NCBI RefSeq assembly: GCF_041381155.1
Contig: NC_091144.1
Span: 31,242,980-31,306,979 of the forward strand
Length of the DNA: 64,000 nucleotides
DNA from: Argopecten irradians
Taxonomy: Eukaryota > Mollusca > Bivalvia > Pectinida > Pectinidae
Direction of reading: 5' to 3'
Below, one piece after another: positions 33,128 through 45,746 of this stretch. The translations under genes were made by a program, and so were the position numbers. Numbering within the stretch: position 1 is the stretch's first letter; every line of letters begins with the position of its first letter. The notes under the pieces were generated by a model that was not told the origin of the DNA, ran no database searches, and saw nothing but the letters and a program-made list of their open reading frames with translations.

Positions 33128-34395
33128 TTACAGCCGTGCTATTGACGCGTATAAACCCTACCGCCGCTGACTTGATGTATTGAATGAGTGTAGCTAGTTA
33201 TTTATAGACTCGAGTACTGTCGCCAATCCACAGGTACTGCGTTAGCTATAACCAAACACAATTGTAATTATTACAAATACCGTAAAAACTTGTGTAACTT
33301 ACACACCAGTGTACTTTGCACATGTTCTTTTTTTCTTAGGGCTGAAAATGCTGAAAAAATCTACTATCGGTAGAAACCGCAAATTCAATGAAATGTTATA
33401 AAGGTGGTAATTTCATTACAAAACATTCACAATAAATGCTTGACAAGTTGCACAAAGAATTTTTAAGTGTTGTATTTAGAAGAAATAACATTATATAATT
33501 GCACTGTGTTTGTTTTCTTTTATTGGTCCACCGTAACTGAAACAGTGAAATATATCTTGGAGAACATGTCAAAAACAGTGGCAGTCCGCCGTACACATGT
33601 CAATGTCTGGAGATATTACACAGGAATAGTTATCAGAACTATTTGAAAATATTATAATCTAGTTAGTTAAAATTGCCACAATAAGTTATAAGTGTGTTTG
33701 AGATCATTAACAAACTAGAAAGAGAAATCGGATAGCAGATACGTTGGCTTGCAATAATCACATCGTGAGTAAACTCACTACCTATTCGGCATCAGATCCT
33801 TAAGCTGATGGCTAATTATATATAACAGTACGGCTAAAAATGCCACTAACCTAGTAACACTAATAATATTACGAACCACTTACTGAAAATCCTAAACATA
33901 GGACAGTTTTATATAAGGACTCGTCTTATAAATTCCACGTGTGTTTTGATTTTTGCACACGGCCTGCAGCCTGGACATGGTATGGCGGTTCGTTTCCTAT
34001 GCAATTTTACTAGAAATATGAAGATTTGTTAAAATATCTAAAGAAATTCTAGTCAAATGAATGTTGATGCAATTTGAAGAATATTTGTTTTGTTTTTAAG
34101 TAGATACAGACGCATTGTTGACGATATATAGATCGGTTAAGCTAACTAGCCGGAGCGTAGCATCCAGTACCAATTTACATGTGGATTTTGCGACAGTACT
34201 CGAGTCTATAAAGATTTGGCGACATTACTCGAGTCTATAAATAACACGGCTACAGTACACTTAAACGCGTGCCCAGAAACGATAACGTGACGGCACGTAA
34301 AACTCTTCAATTCATACACTCATTCAATACATCGATACAAGTCAGCGGCAGAGCGGTAGGGGTCACACTGTTTTATCCGACCCATGTTCACGGCT
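33128..34395. mobile_element. Non-autonomous TIR element, full copy
   Basis: Inverted termini: TATAGACTCGAGTACTGTCG at 33204 onward is complementary to CGACAGTACTCGAGTCTATA ending at 34211. Farther out, CCTACCGCCGCTGACTTG near 33160 is complementary to CAAGTCAGCGGCAGAGCGG near 34340. No transposase frame is visible. The interior is shared in inverted orientation with 36825-37600. Superfamily unknown. Confidence 0.7.
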
Positions 34396-34929
34396 GCAAT
34401 TAAGCGTTCAATGTAGAGCACTTTTATATCTAGATATGACTTTAAACATTCAAACCAGGCAGGAATACTTCATTGTAGCAGAAGCCAGGCTTCAGATGTT
34501 GGTTGGTGCTTTATAATGATGACATTACCCTACGTTCTTATTCACTTACTGTGATTATGTACGAAATGTATTATTGTGTAAAGCAAGGTGCGTTCGGAGT
34601 TCTGCCATTAGCAATCAATAGTTGGCAATAAACGCGTAATGATTAAATCGACGGCGATGACAAAAAGTCTAGGAATATCTATGTTTGGTGACTTTGCATA
34701 GCTAACATTATACTATACGAGCGACCGAGATGAAGCGTCTATGTTTATGCTTTTGTATGTTGTATGCCAAGTAATTTAGGACTTCACGAACGTACTCCAA
34801 TAACAAGGCCACATGCGCTTGCAGATCATATATGTAAAGGTGTTGTGAAAAATATAACGGGATATGGCTACTAGTAACGCAGTGCATTTTGGCTATGAAT
34901 GCTAACTGATCGAAGTTCAATGCTTAAAT

Positions 34930-35400
34930 TGATTTTCTTATTTCATTTATGTTTTTAAGAAACTTCATATTTGTTTCGAAAACATGATGGTCCTTTACTC
35001 CCAAAATTTAAAAAATTTAAAGGTTTCTTAAAAACATAATAACAAAAGAAAATATATAATCGATGGCTTAAGATGAGGTTACAACACCAAACATATGCAA
35101 GATTTACTAATTTACGATAAAAGTGGAGAATTGATTTCGCTGTTTTGCCGTCTGGCGCAGTGATAGTCAACTACCGCGCGGCATTTAGGACGACGGCGGG
35201 AAACATAAAACGACCCGCGTTATGAAAATTAACATTTTTTTAATTATTCTAATTAAAAACAGTTCTGAAGGGTGATGATAAGTGTGCTAGAAAGTAAACG
35301 TATAGTTAATAACTTCTGCGACTCTACAAAATTATTGATCTCGTTTTACATTTCCTATTTTAAAAATTAATAGCCGTTTCGGAAAGATAGTGGCCCTTTA
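34930..35400. repeat. Dispersed repeat, copy 1
   Basis: Marked by GATGAGGTTACAACACC, CGGCGGGAAACATAA and CCCGCGTTATG in order. The same order is found at about 60525-61050, and in inverted orientation at about 45170-45480. It ends near TTCGGAAAGATAGTGGCCC. No coding frame; transposon type unknown. Confidence 0.7.
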
Positions 35401-35458
35401 AAATACTAATTAATTAACGAAAAGTAAACACATACATAAATTACATAATAATACACTC

Positions 35459-36290
35459 AATCATACGGCATAGAAGTTAAATCAGGAGTTCCTCAAGGAA
35501 CCTGTTTGGGCCCTATTCTTTTCCTCATCTACATTGATAAGTGACTTTCTCGAATACTTTATATTAAGATTATTCGCAGACGACAGAATCATTTACGAGA
35601 TGGAACAAGAAAACTACAGCATGATTTGAAGCAGTATCACAATGCATGAGATACAAGACTGTCTAGGAACTTTTCACTCAGACAAGTACAACCTCATAAT
35701 ATTACACCAAAAATGTAGCAGAATACACCATGATGACTAACTACACTGTCCACAATCACATCAAACAATGTCACCATAAATGAAAACGAATCACTATAGA
35801 GTTCTTATAACACAGTCTAAGAGTAAATTAGCAACACAAAAAAGAATATGTACTTGAACGACCCAAATTTAATTAAATATTTCTCAGCTATATGGGACCC
35901 ACACAACATTAATTTCAATAGATCGAAGTATACATTATACAACGCAGAGTAGCTAGATACGTCAACAGTATATACGATTCAGTTACTGACAACAAACAAT
36001 AATATCACACTTCTACAAATTAATACACAAAACAATATCCACCGAACACAAATCCTTTCCCATACATGTACCAGTAGACACCCTCGGAAACTACACTACG
36101 TACATGTAGGCTCCGATTAACGTGGGTATACATAATCGACTATGACCAGCAGACCACAGAACTAGACACTCGCATCCTTACACCCTCAGACAAATATCGG
36201 CTTCAAATGACAAACAATGGAATATCCTCCCTGCAGCTCCGCACTCAGGGACTTTAAGGAACTCATTCCCTACGTAGCCCTTAAAGGCCC
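35459..36290 (+). pseudogene. Broken non-LTR (LINE) reverse transcriptase
   Basis: Frame fragments show the reverse transcriptase signature GVPQGTCLGPILFLIYID (about 35483-35536), then, after a shift, RLFADDRIIYE with the catalytic ADD at 35576-35584. A distal fragment IQRRVARYVNSIYDSVTD lies near 35938-35992, as in Jockey/CR1-like LINEs. Stops and frameshifts throughout show it is dead. No 5' half or endonuclease domain is visible. Confidence 0.85.
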
Positions 36291-36824
36291 ATGCACAGAC
36301 GACGTTAAGATTAATAAACCTCTGCTTTTTTCTTTTTCTCTAGGTACCACTTACGGCTTTCCCCCACCTTCTAAACATGACACCTCTGTATCCACCCTGG
36401 CTGTTTATAGGACGGGAAAAAATCAAATATCTAACACACATAAAACAATAACGGTGATGCCATTCACGTGACCGAATATGCGGATATGACTTAACAACTG
36501 CAGCATATTCCATTATAATGCGACAGATATCCAATCAACTTAGAAGTTATTGTGAGGAACTCTCGATATTGATTACCTGCTGATCTTTTAAGATAGATCT
36601 ACTCTTGTGTCAGTTCGCCAGTGAACTGTCGGTTGCATGGGAATCAACCGTTAGCACTGCATATTGGTAAAACACGCACCTTTTTAATGATGAATGTCTC
36701 GGACGTTATTCTTTTTGTTCGCACTACCGCTGACTGAATCGATTGTATTGAATGGAGTGTAATTTGATAGTTACAGTTAAATGTCTTGATGCGTCCTCTC
36801 TATACTACGGAAACACACATCAAT

Positions 36825-37600
36825 AAGTGGTTTGTAATGATTTCAGCCAAACTGACAAGCTAGAAGGTTAAGGCATTTTAACCGTACTGTTTTATATAAA
36901 TAGCCATCAGCTTGGATCTTGTGCCGTACAGATTAGTGAGTTTCACTCACGATGTGCTTTTTTTTTTTTTTTTGCAAGCCAACGTAAATGCTATCGGAAT
37001 GCTCTTTAAAGTTTGTTAATGATTCTCAAAACACACTTAAAACTTATTGTGGCAATATTAAAGTAACTAAAATTATAATATTTTCAAATAAGCTTTCTGA
37101 TAACTATTCATGTGTAATATCTCCAGACAATGACATGTGTACGGATCGAATACGGCGGACCTGCCAATGTTTTTGACATGTTCTGCAAGATATATTTCAC
37201 TGTTTCAGTTACGGTGGCCAATAAAAGAAAACAAGCACAGTGCAATTATATTATGTTATTTCTTCTCTAAATAACAACACTTTTTGTGCAAGTTGTCAAG
37301 GCATTTATAGTGCAAATGTTTTGCAATGAAATTTACCACCACTTGTAACTTATAACACTGAATTTGTGGTTCCCCGGACATCGTTTTTCCCCAAAATTTG
37401 AATGCGCAAAATATACCGATAGTAGATTTTTTTTCAGTATTTAAAGCCATAAGAAAAAATACATGTGCAAAGTACACTGGTGTGTAAGTAACACAAGATT
37501 TTACGGTATTTGTAACATTTACGATTGTGTTTGGTATAGCTGATGTAGCCAGAGCGCCCCGCGATTTACCTGTGGATTTGGCGACAGTACTCGAGTCTAA
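36825..37600. mobile_element. Inverted, truncated copy of the 33-kb TIR element
   Basis: The reverse complement of this stretch matches 33200-33885 (for example ACACACCAGTGTACTTTGCA, and AAAATCTACTATCGGTA). It ends at the TIR motif ACTCGAGTCT near 37588-37597 and lacks the other half. A run of 18 T (36959-36975 area) interrupts it. Confidence 0.75.
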
Positions 37601-38399
37601 AAATAGCCACGTTGTGTCGGTAGAAGTGTTAGCGTTTATCGCTACACGGTACAGAATTTCTCGCTGTGTTACAAATCAATCGATTGACGGTAAGGAACTT
37701 CATAATATTTATCATTCGCAGTTGGGGTGGACCCGGGTGTAATGATGAATGTCTCGGACGTTTATTCTTTTTGTCCAATTTGATAGTTACAGTTAAGTGT
37801 CTTGATACGTCCTCTCTATACTTACGGAAAACACATGAAAGTTTCATTTTATGAAAATGTTGGACGATATAGGACTTGCACGGTTGCGCACGTGCATGTG
37901 GCTCACCACTCTGGATTGCAAATCATTCAGTTTCCACATCCCCACTCTCAGATGCTTCATTTTTGATGTTAACGCCGCTCTAAATCCGACCCGCTTTTGT
38001 GTCTCGATCTCAGGATATATTTATGGAGAAGAAGGGGACAGCGCTTACCAAGTAAGTGATTTTTTATTTTGGAAAAAAAGTTTTTTGTACCTGCCAGCTG
38101 TACATTTTTTTTAGCAAAACCGTAACATGTGAAATCCATCTAAATTCAACGTGAAATTCAATTGTCGTAATGAATGTTGTGGTTTTTATGTGAAATTCAA
38201 ATGGAAATATTAACAATGATTATTTTTCCCGCCTCAAATCACGTGAATTCATAAGAAATAATGTTGGTTTTGTAACACTTGGTACAGATCTTCTGAAATG
38301 TCACTTTATCCCTTAATATTTACCTCTAACTTTATGCTTATGCAGACACTTCGCGCGCAAATTAAAACTATAAAATAAAATTAATTTTAACCAGAAATT
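37601..38399. other. Transposon-derived or unassigned sequence
   Basis: 37778-37830 repeats 36757-36815 (AATTTGATAGTTACAGTTAA, GTCCTCTCTATACT). An open frame at 37851-38114 ends in EGDSAYQVSDFLF, which vaguely recalls the GDSAY region of Harbinger-type transposases, but the rest does not match. The remainder shows no recognisable gene. Confidence 0.4.
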
Positions 38400-38960
38400 G
38401 TCACTGGATAATTTGACAGGCTTTCCACCAAACATGAATTTTGGTCAAGGTTATTCAACAAACTTGATAGCCCTTTTTCTCAACATGCTACAGATCCAAT
38501 TTTATGTATCTAGGCTTTTCTGCCTTTCAGTTCTCTAGGCCTTTCAAAACTTGACAATAAGTAAGTTTAAAGATTTTTGGATTTTTGGGCCATGTGTCCA
38601 TGAATCAATCATATTAACAAACTTGGTAGGCATTCATCTCAACATGCTACAAGCCAAATATAAGGTCTTTAAGCTTTCTAGAACTTTTGAAGATTTAGGA
38701 TTTTTCGAACTATGTAACCTTGAATGAAGGTCAATGTCATTCATATGACAAATTTGGTAGCCATTTATGTCAGTATCCTGCAGGCCAAATATCAAGTCTT
38801 TAGGCCTTCTAGAACTTCGCAAGAAGTCACTTGAAGATTAAAGGATTTTTGACCCATATGACCTTGAATGAAGTTCAAGGTCATTTACATTAACAAACTT
38901 GGTGCCATTTACATAAGCATGTTACAGACCTAATGTTGTAGGTCTCTGGGCCTTCTAGAA
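38400..38960. repeat. Degenerate copies of the ~146-bp bivalve repeat
   Basis: Three to four decayed units with cores TGACCTTGAATGAAG.TCAAGG (38858) and ACCTTGAATGAAGGTCAATG (38718), spaced about 140-150 bp; related to 14168-15400. Confidence 0.8.
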
Positions 38961-39840
38961 TTTGAGAAGAAGATTTTTAATGAACAATTGCACTTTTAAA
39001 CGTTAACCCTTATTTCTAACTTGAAGTGGACGTTTTACAGAAAAGTGTGTCATTAGATATTTGCTCCATATTGTATTCTACATAATATATCCAAAACAGA
39101 AAGAAATTTGTTAACGAGATATACTAACATAAGTTTAAAACCCGAAGTGAGTTCATAACGGCCATACTGGATTTGTGATCAACATAAAAATGCTGCTCTC
39201 ACACCTTCAACTCATGCACTACAATATTGGCTTGGCATATCTCTTACGATTTCGAAAATCATTTGTATAAAAATCTTTGCAGAATAATAACGACTATAAA
39301 AATAACAAAACCAATAGGTCTTTTCACCCATAGGTAAAAAGCCCTTAAACAATAAATCTTAGAAAAGGAGACCATCACGACGAATATTCCCCGTGAATAA
39401 TTGAATGAAGTTTTTGCCTACTTTTTTTTAATCTTGGACAGTGTCACATCATGTCATCACAACATATTGACAAAAGGCGGATCAGCCGTCCATCTCCGAG
39501 GGTATTAAGCAGGAGCAAAACAGCATTGTTATGGAGATTAGGGACCATAATCCAAAACCTTATTATTATGGGGACTAATGCTCAAGTGAAAGGGCGAACG
39601 TGCGGTATTTTCAAGTTAGATGTAAATATGTAACAAATAGACGTTAAGTCTAACAATTTTTATTTTTACATTTTTTGTTTGTTAATTATTTAAGTCAGTT
39701 TTCTGAAAAACACACGTATTTATGTTTACAAGCCTATAAATCACTCCCGTTGTGCGGATTGACAATAATACAGATAACTTGATTCATAGGTACAAATGAA
39801 GCCTGAGTTTCAAGGGTTTTTTTTCATCATGAAAACAACA
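38961..39840. other. Intergenic, no gene recognised
   Basis: AT-rich sequence with only short open frames (for example 39451-39633). The text around 39481-39620 (GAGCAAAACAGCATTG and following) matches nothing I recognise. Confidence 0.5.
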
Positions 39841-41233
39841 TTTCGACAAAAATCAAATAAGTTATGAGATTTCAAATACAATTTATCAATATCTGAAACA
39901 AGTTGCTAGTTGCAAATTTTGTCAAAAAATACATCTATATTCTTAGCAGATTTTTTATACAGGGATTTTAAGAAATGACCAATTTGGAAATTGTGTCTTT
40001 TTTCGCTTTGAGTAGAGCCACAGTTTTACCATTTTTTTTACTAAAATTGTTTTTACTTAAATCATCACTGCGCTAGCATTTTTAGCTGTATCCAGCTAAT
40101 TTTGCTGAAAATCTTTACTGGGTTCGTGGTTATTAAAATGTTAAGCATTAATGTGTGAAATGATACACTTTTGTCACTTTATTTTTACATTTAATGGTAA
40201 TTTGACCATTTTTATATTTACTTAAAATACTGAGAAATAACAAATATTCAAATGGTACAAAAAAGTAAGCACATATACCCCCATTTTTTGCAGTTTGATT
40301 TAGAAAAAATAACCCTTTCATTATTAACAAAAGTTTTATACCAGAACTATTTTCTATAAAGGGTTAAAGTTGGCAAAATAGCTGAAAATGGTGCATTTTG
40401 TAGCTCAAAATTAAGTGGTAGGGGCAGCATATGTTGTTTTTCTGAGAAAAAAATAATATTCTTATTCATCAAAACTGGTATATTTTTAAAGAGGACTAGT
40501 GGAAAATTAATTCCCAGTAAATCCAATATTTTGTCAACTAGGTATCTAGTACAATAGTTCAAAAACAAGCACACGGACATATGTTTTTTCTTCAATTTTC
40601 TTTTTTGGTATGAAGTCCTATTTCCAATAATCTATATGAGAAAAAAAGTTTAATACAAAAAAACGTTGACTTCTCAGAGTAGTACATCTTTAAGAAACTT
40701 TTTTTTTTGGTTCGGAAAAGTAGTGGGCCTTTAACGAAAACTGTCTAGTGCGAAAAGTGCTAAAATGATTACAGCTAAATATATCTAGGCTTACAGAAGT
40801 ATTATAGTAGATAATTTCAAGTCGTAATGTTGATTAGTACTTTGTCGATCTGTTTGAGAATTTCATCAAAATATGTAAGAAAACGTTTCAGGAGAATAGT
40901 CGTGGCTCGTGTTGATGTACTCAATATATGCACTACACCATTTAGTTACGTTCTTTTGATTACAAAAATCAATATCATGTGACGTATTTGACAGAATTTC
41001 GACAACTGAAGTATGTTTCTGGTACTTTTCAGAAACTCCTAAGGAATCTTTCTCAATTTGATGCAGGTTCTCATTGGTCCTTATTCATAAATGCTATATT
41101 CTGTGATGGAAATGTGATTCAGACATCTTGAATTTTTGACAAAATTATTAGTTTTAATGTATAGAGTCCCCGTGTTAAATTAACATTGGCGAAAAAAGGA
41201 GATAAAAAAGCGGATACAAGTTCCATATTTTAA

Positions 41234-41798
41234 AGGGACAATTCGGTCTAAGAGAACATTAAAATTTGTACATATATTGGAAACAAACCAGTTCTAATGG
41301 AAATTAGATCAGTCGGTTTTACTGTGATATGCCAGAAAAGCCCATGGTGTTGAAATGTGTGTGAAATATTAAACTCGCTCGCTGTCCGCCATTACACATT
41401 GTGGTCAAAAGTCTTGTATGCCGAACCCTGTCCCTTGCTCGTAAAGTAATGCAACTTTTGTATAGAACTGCTCAAATCGCTCTGACAGTAGTGCGTTTAC
41501 CTTATTAGGTGAATTGTCTTACCTAAAAATCATTTTATCACCTCCTCAGTGGTTATGTAGTTCATTTGTTTAGCGTGCGTGACTTTGGCTCGGGTAAGGG
41601 TACAACGTATACATGTACCTGCTTTATCGTATTGATCAACGATTTGTAATTTCAATGGTATCAATTAAAATACTTTACAATGACGGGGAATTTGTCAATA
41701 TTTTATGTTATATGTTTCATAAGAAATGTAGAACAATACATTTATGCCATTTTTGCTTCTTGGTTATGTAAAAGAATTAGCCTGAGTGAATTGTCCCT
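41234..41798. mobile_element. 565-bp TIR element with TTAA target sites
   Basis: Terminal inverted repeats AGGGACAATTC and GAATTGTCCCT are flanked by TTAA at 41230-41233 and 41799-41802. The duplicated copy has the empty site CCATATTTAAATTTC at 47672-47686, so insertion came after the duplication (or the element was lost from copy 2). A TTAA target is typical of piggyBac-like elements; no transposase is present, so this would be a non-autonomous member. Confidence 0.85.
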
Positions 41799-43058
41799 TT
41801 AATTTCATTTGACTGATAAAGATTTATCACTAATGGTCTTCTAGATCCATGTAGGATCTCTTGTGATATTTGTCGTTTCTAGCCGCCATTTTTCAGAAAG
41901 TCTTTAATTGTAGTTTTCGTTATCCTTGAACTTAAGTTGTGCATACCAACAGTTTGGTGGTCTGACAGGCTGGGTGATAGCTGTTTGGTACTATTAATTC
42001 TTCTCAGCAAGAACTGAAACTGAACTCTAAACTTTGTTACAGATATCTTGAATTTTCTCATTCTACAGATTTGTATACATGTATTTTCACGTAAGGATCC
42101 ATATTTCAAAGGACTGATATTTAAAAACAGGTTTAATAGTGGGCACCAAGAATACTCTGGGATTTGTTGTCTTTTTCAAAAGCCTCGGTAACCGAATGAT
42201 TCAGATGTCCCGATATTTACCAAAAGCCCTTCGCCTATGATTCGCGATTAAAAATCGCATGTGGAACAGTGGCCATGTACTAACTATTGATTGGTGTTTC
42301 TTCTCCAGATTTTCCGGCTTTCCTGACCCTGGCACGTCTTAAATGACCCTGCCTGGGTTTTTTGATAGGGCATTCAAAACACAAGCAATCTTTCAAAAGC
42401 TTAATTCGCAAACACTTCATATTAAACAGTTAGGAAAGTAAACTGTAAGGAAATGTTTGGGCTCTGTCCCATAGTCGTGGCACTATGCAGATCAAGCTTT
42501 AAGATTGAAAGTTATTGTCATCTATCCTCAATCACAGTATTTAGGAAGTGTGACAACCATACTGTGACTGTCGTGTGTACCATCCTCGTTTGCTGTGGGA
42601 AAATGTGTCAGTTACATGATATTCAACGTCTAACTACATTGTATTACAAAATATCATAGCAAGAACATTGGCATTGGGAGACCAACGCCAACCGGTTACA
42701 TATCATGGCTACCTCATACGAACACCATTGTACTCCACAATAAGAGAAAAGACAAAGAGACGTGACAAGATTAGTAAATGGAGGAAAGAAAGACTACCCG
42801 AGAAAACCACCAAGCAGTATATGGCAATTCCCTACATGGGATTCAGAGTTTAAGGGTATGTGGTAACATATCCGGACATCTTAACCGCGGTCTTGTAAAA
42901 CGTATTACTCACACCTCACTTATTTGTTATATGACTGTGAGTTTTGCCGTTTCCTGATTGGTCTAGACCGCTTGGACAGGTCTTGACAAAATGCAATGTC
43001 AACCTGAGACCGATGAACATCTGTTCAGAGGTTGACATCGCAAATCCGGTAACCTGGC

Positions 43059-43202
43059 TATAAATAGACACAGGGAATCCCCGGTCTCTTCTACATTTTT
43101 GACCAATCAAAAAAGAGCATTGCCGATCATCGGGCAATAGCCAAATCAAACATGGCTGACAACAGTGTGGTTGGATTAGGAAAGTTATTTTACACACGTT
43201 AA
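43059..43202 (+). promoter_or_regulatory. TATA-box plus 16-residue frame, duplication copy 1
   Basis: TATAAATA at 43059-43066 lies about 90 bp before an ATG at 43152 in good context (CAAACATGG) that opens MADNSVVGLGKLFYTR and stops at TAA 43200-43202. A CCAAT (GACCAATC) is at about 43101. The same arrangement is in copy 2. It resembles a promoter with a first exon, but no donor or downstream exon was found. Confidence 0.35.
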
Positions 43203-43388
43203 ATGTAGCTGTATATTCGAAGATTATATTATGAAAAATCATAATAGAAGTACTGAAAGTACCTACATTGTACTGAGGATACGTGGATGAAGATTTGCTT
43301 GACTTTTTGTCAAATTAGTCATTGCGTTGTCCTTGCTTCAAAAATATTTTAAATAACAAAACTTGTATCATTTCATATAACAAAACAA

Positions 43389-43588
43389 TTATTGACTTTT
43401 TGTAGGTTAATACGAGGAATTGTTAAACCTTTGAAAGGTGATATTTCCCTCGGCCTTCGGCCTCGGGGAATATCACCTTTCTCAGGTTTAACAATTCCTC
43501 GTATTAACATACAAAAAGTCAATAACTTCGGCCTCGGGGAATATCACCTTTCTCAGGTTTAACAATTCCTCGTATTAACCTACAAAAG
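43389..43588. repeat. Hairpin element with an extra right arm, copy 1
   Basis: The left arm TTATTGACTTTTTGTAGG.. pairs with the right arm ..ACAAAAAGTCAATAA (ends 43525) through TTAATACGAGGAATTGTTAA and its complement; the loop contains CCTCGGCCTTCGGCCTCGGG. A second right-arm fragment (43526-43588) follows directly. Also in the other duplication copy. Confidence 0.85.
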
Positions 43589-45169
43589 GTAAATATTTGT
43601 ATAATGTCGCACACGGGGGAGGTGCAAGAACGTTATTAAAAATAAAATACAGCAAAGAGGAAAAGGAAAAAATTGCACATCAATGTGTTTTGCTATCTTA
43701 ACAGCTATGAGAAAGCTTTGACATATTTTCGCATCCTTACCAATTGAGAACATTCTTACCAGACAAATGCACCAATTAAGCCTGGTTGATATTCCTTGAA
43801 GTTTGCACCTGAGTGGCCAAGCGACAGCTCGTTATATCCTTTAATCCCGTTGCAGTAATATAAATTAGTTGGGAAGGATAACGGAAATCTAGGAGGTGGC
43901 TTTTGTGTGCATGGTATTTTAACAGGATGTTATAACGGGATGGTGCTTTTGTTATACATAATAATGAAATACATATACTGGATTTTCTTATCCTAAACAC
44001 ACGTTACTAATGATTTCTATTGCTATGGTTCATGAAAGAAGAGATAAATTATGTAACAGACCGCCAAATGCTTAGAAATTCCAGTGACGTCATCTATTGT
44101 GTACAACAGATGTATAGTTTCACTATCCGATGATGGTCAGTTGGGTAATTTAATATCCAACAGTTTTACAGTTGGATAGTCAAATATCTAACAGTTCCAG
44201 TCTAGTGATAAATATGCATGCTTTTTAAGCATTGAGAACGATAAAAGACACTGTTTAGGCTCATTTTACTTTGTTAGACATATAACTAAATATACAATAC
44301 TTGTACATACATATATAGATATTATGTCAGAAAAGAAAATCCTAAAAATAACTTTTGCAAAGAAATCAATTAATTAATAAATATCTCTTTATCGCATATA
44401 TGTGTTATAAATGACCTTTCATGCACAAGGAACAGTTAGTACAAACCCGAAATGTTTTTGTTTGTTTGTTTGGAGTATCCATGATTTCAATATAAAGTCA
44501 CCTTCGATTTCCATTTAGAATAATCCAGTTTTTAGAATCGTTTAACTATTTCCTTTGTGTGTGAATGACACCTCTCCATAAGTGCATTGTCAAGGTGTCG
44601 AACATTTCCCATTTTAAAATTATATTTTACAACTCATTTTTTAATGTATGTTTTGTCATAAATATCTCTTAAAAATAGGACATTTCAATATATAAAACTC
44701 CATTTGATATTGATATTTATGACATGAACAAGCATTTATAAGATGATGAATTACAATATATTGATGAACTTACAAATGAATATAAGAGGTGTGATGACTA
44801 CAGAAGTAACATTGGTTCTGGTGACAAATAACCATGTAGAAAAGAACTAAAACAAATTTATCATTCAGTTACTTGCGAGGAGAGTTTTTTATTTTCTCTT
44901 CAGCACAAAACAAACATTTCATAACTTATTCTCGTGTAATATTTTTTACCAGAGAATAATTCGATATATTTCTGCACACTTGGTCGACGATAAAAATAAC
45001 TTTTGATGTATGTTGCTCTTAATTAGGAATATTCCGGGCAGAGAAGTGCTTAATGTTTTTCACCTTCAACTTAATTCGTATCACACAATGAAGCAGTGTG
45101 ACCGAGAACATGTGCCGGATAAAACAGTGTGACGGTAGATTTGTATACTTTAGACACACAAATTATTAT

Positions 45170-45480
45170 TTTTCCCGCCGTGGTACTAATAGTCCGCTAA
45201 ACCTGCCTACATCATTGGGCTTTTTAAATTTGGTTTGTCTAATATATTAGGCAAAAAATCCTAATAATATAGGCAGGTTTAGCGGACTAAAGTACTTATA
45301 ACTGCGGTTTAGTCGATTATCGCTGTGCTGGAAGACAAAACAGTGGAACGAATCTTCACTGTCAACATATTAAGCAGGAAATTTTGCAAGTTTTTTGGTG
45401 TTGTAACCTCATATTAGGCCATCGATATGATTTTGATGTTGTTATTGTTTTAAGGATGTATTTTTGTGAGGTTTCAGTCT
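45170..45480. repeat. Dispersed repeat, inverted copy interrupted by a hairpin
   Basis: Read on the minus strand this follows the repeat at 34930-35400 (GATGG..GAGGTTACAACACC.., then GGCGGGAAAAATAA). It is split by the 100-bp hairpin at 45190-45289. Confidence 0.6.
45190..45289. mobile_element. 100-bp snapback MITE
   Basis: Perfect 20-bp termini TAGTCCGCTAAACCTGCCTA and the complement at 45270-45289, with an internal CTAATATATTAGG-type palindrome. Inserted into an older dispersed repeat. Confidence 0.85.
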
Positions 45481-45746
45481 CGTTGAAGTCTCGTTTCGAC
45501 AAAAATCAAATAAGTTATGAGATTTCAAATACAATTTATCAATATCTGAAACAAGTTGCTAGTTGCAAATTTTGTCAAAAAATACATCTATATTCTTAGC
45601 AGATTTTTTATACAGGGATTTTAAGAAATGACCAATTTGGAAATTGTGTCTTTTCTCGCTTTGAGTAGAGCCACAGTTTTACCATTTTTTTTACTAAAAT
45701 TGTTTTTACTTAAATCATCACTGCGCTAGCATTTTTAGCTGTATCG

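Larger units (their letters stand above)
39841..44713. repeat. Segmental duplication, copy 1
   Basis: Starts TTTCGACAAAAATCAAATAA and ends CATTTGATATTGA. It matches 45494-50629 in the same orientation with high identity, including about 300 bp near 42430-42730 that is nearly identical. It carries a 565-bp TIR insertion absent from copy 2 and lacks the ~800-bp insertion of copy 2. Identical short open frames in both copies (42453-42659 and 42668-42853 here) are explained by recent duplication, not shown coding constraint. Confidence 0.92.

Noticed and set aside
35459-36290. Active LINE
   Set aside because: The reverse transcriptase motifs fall in different frames with stops, and no 5' region or tail is present.
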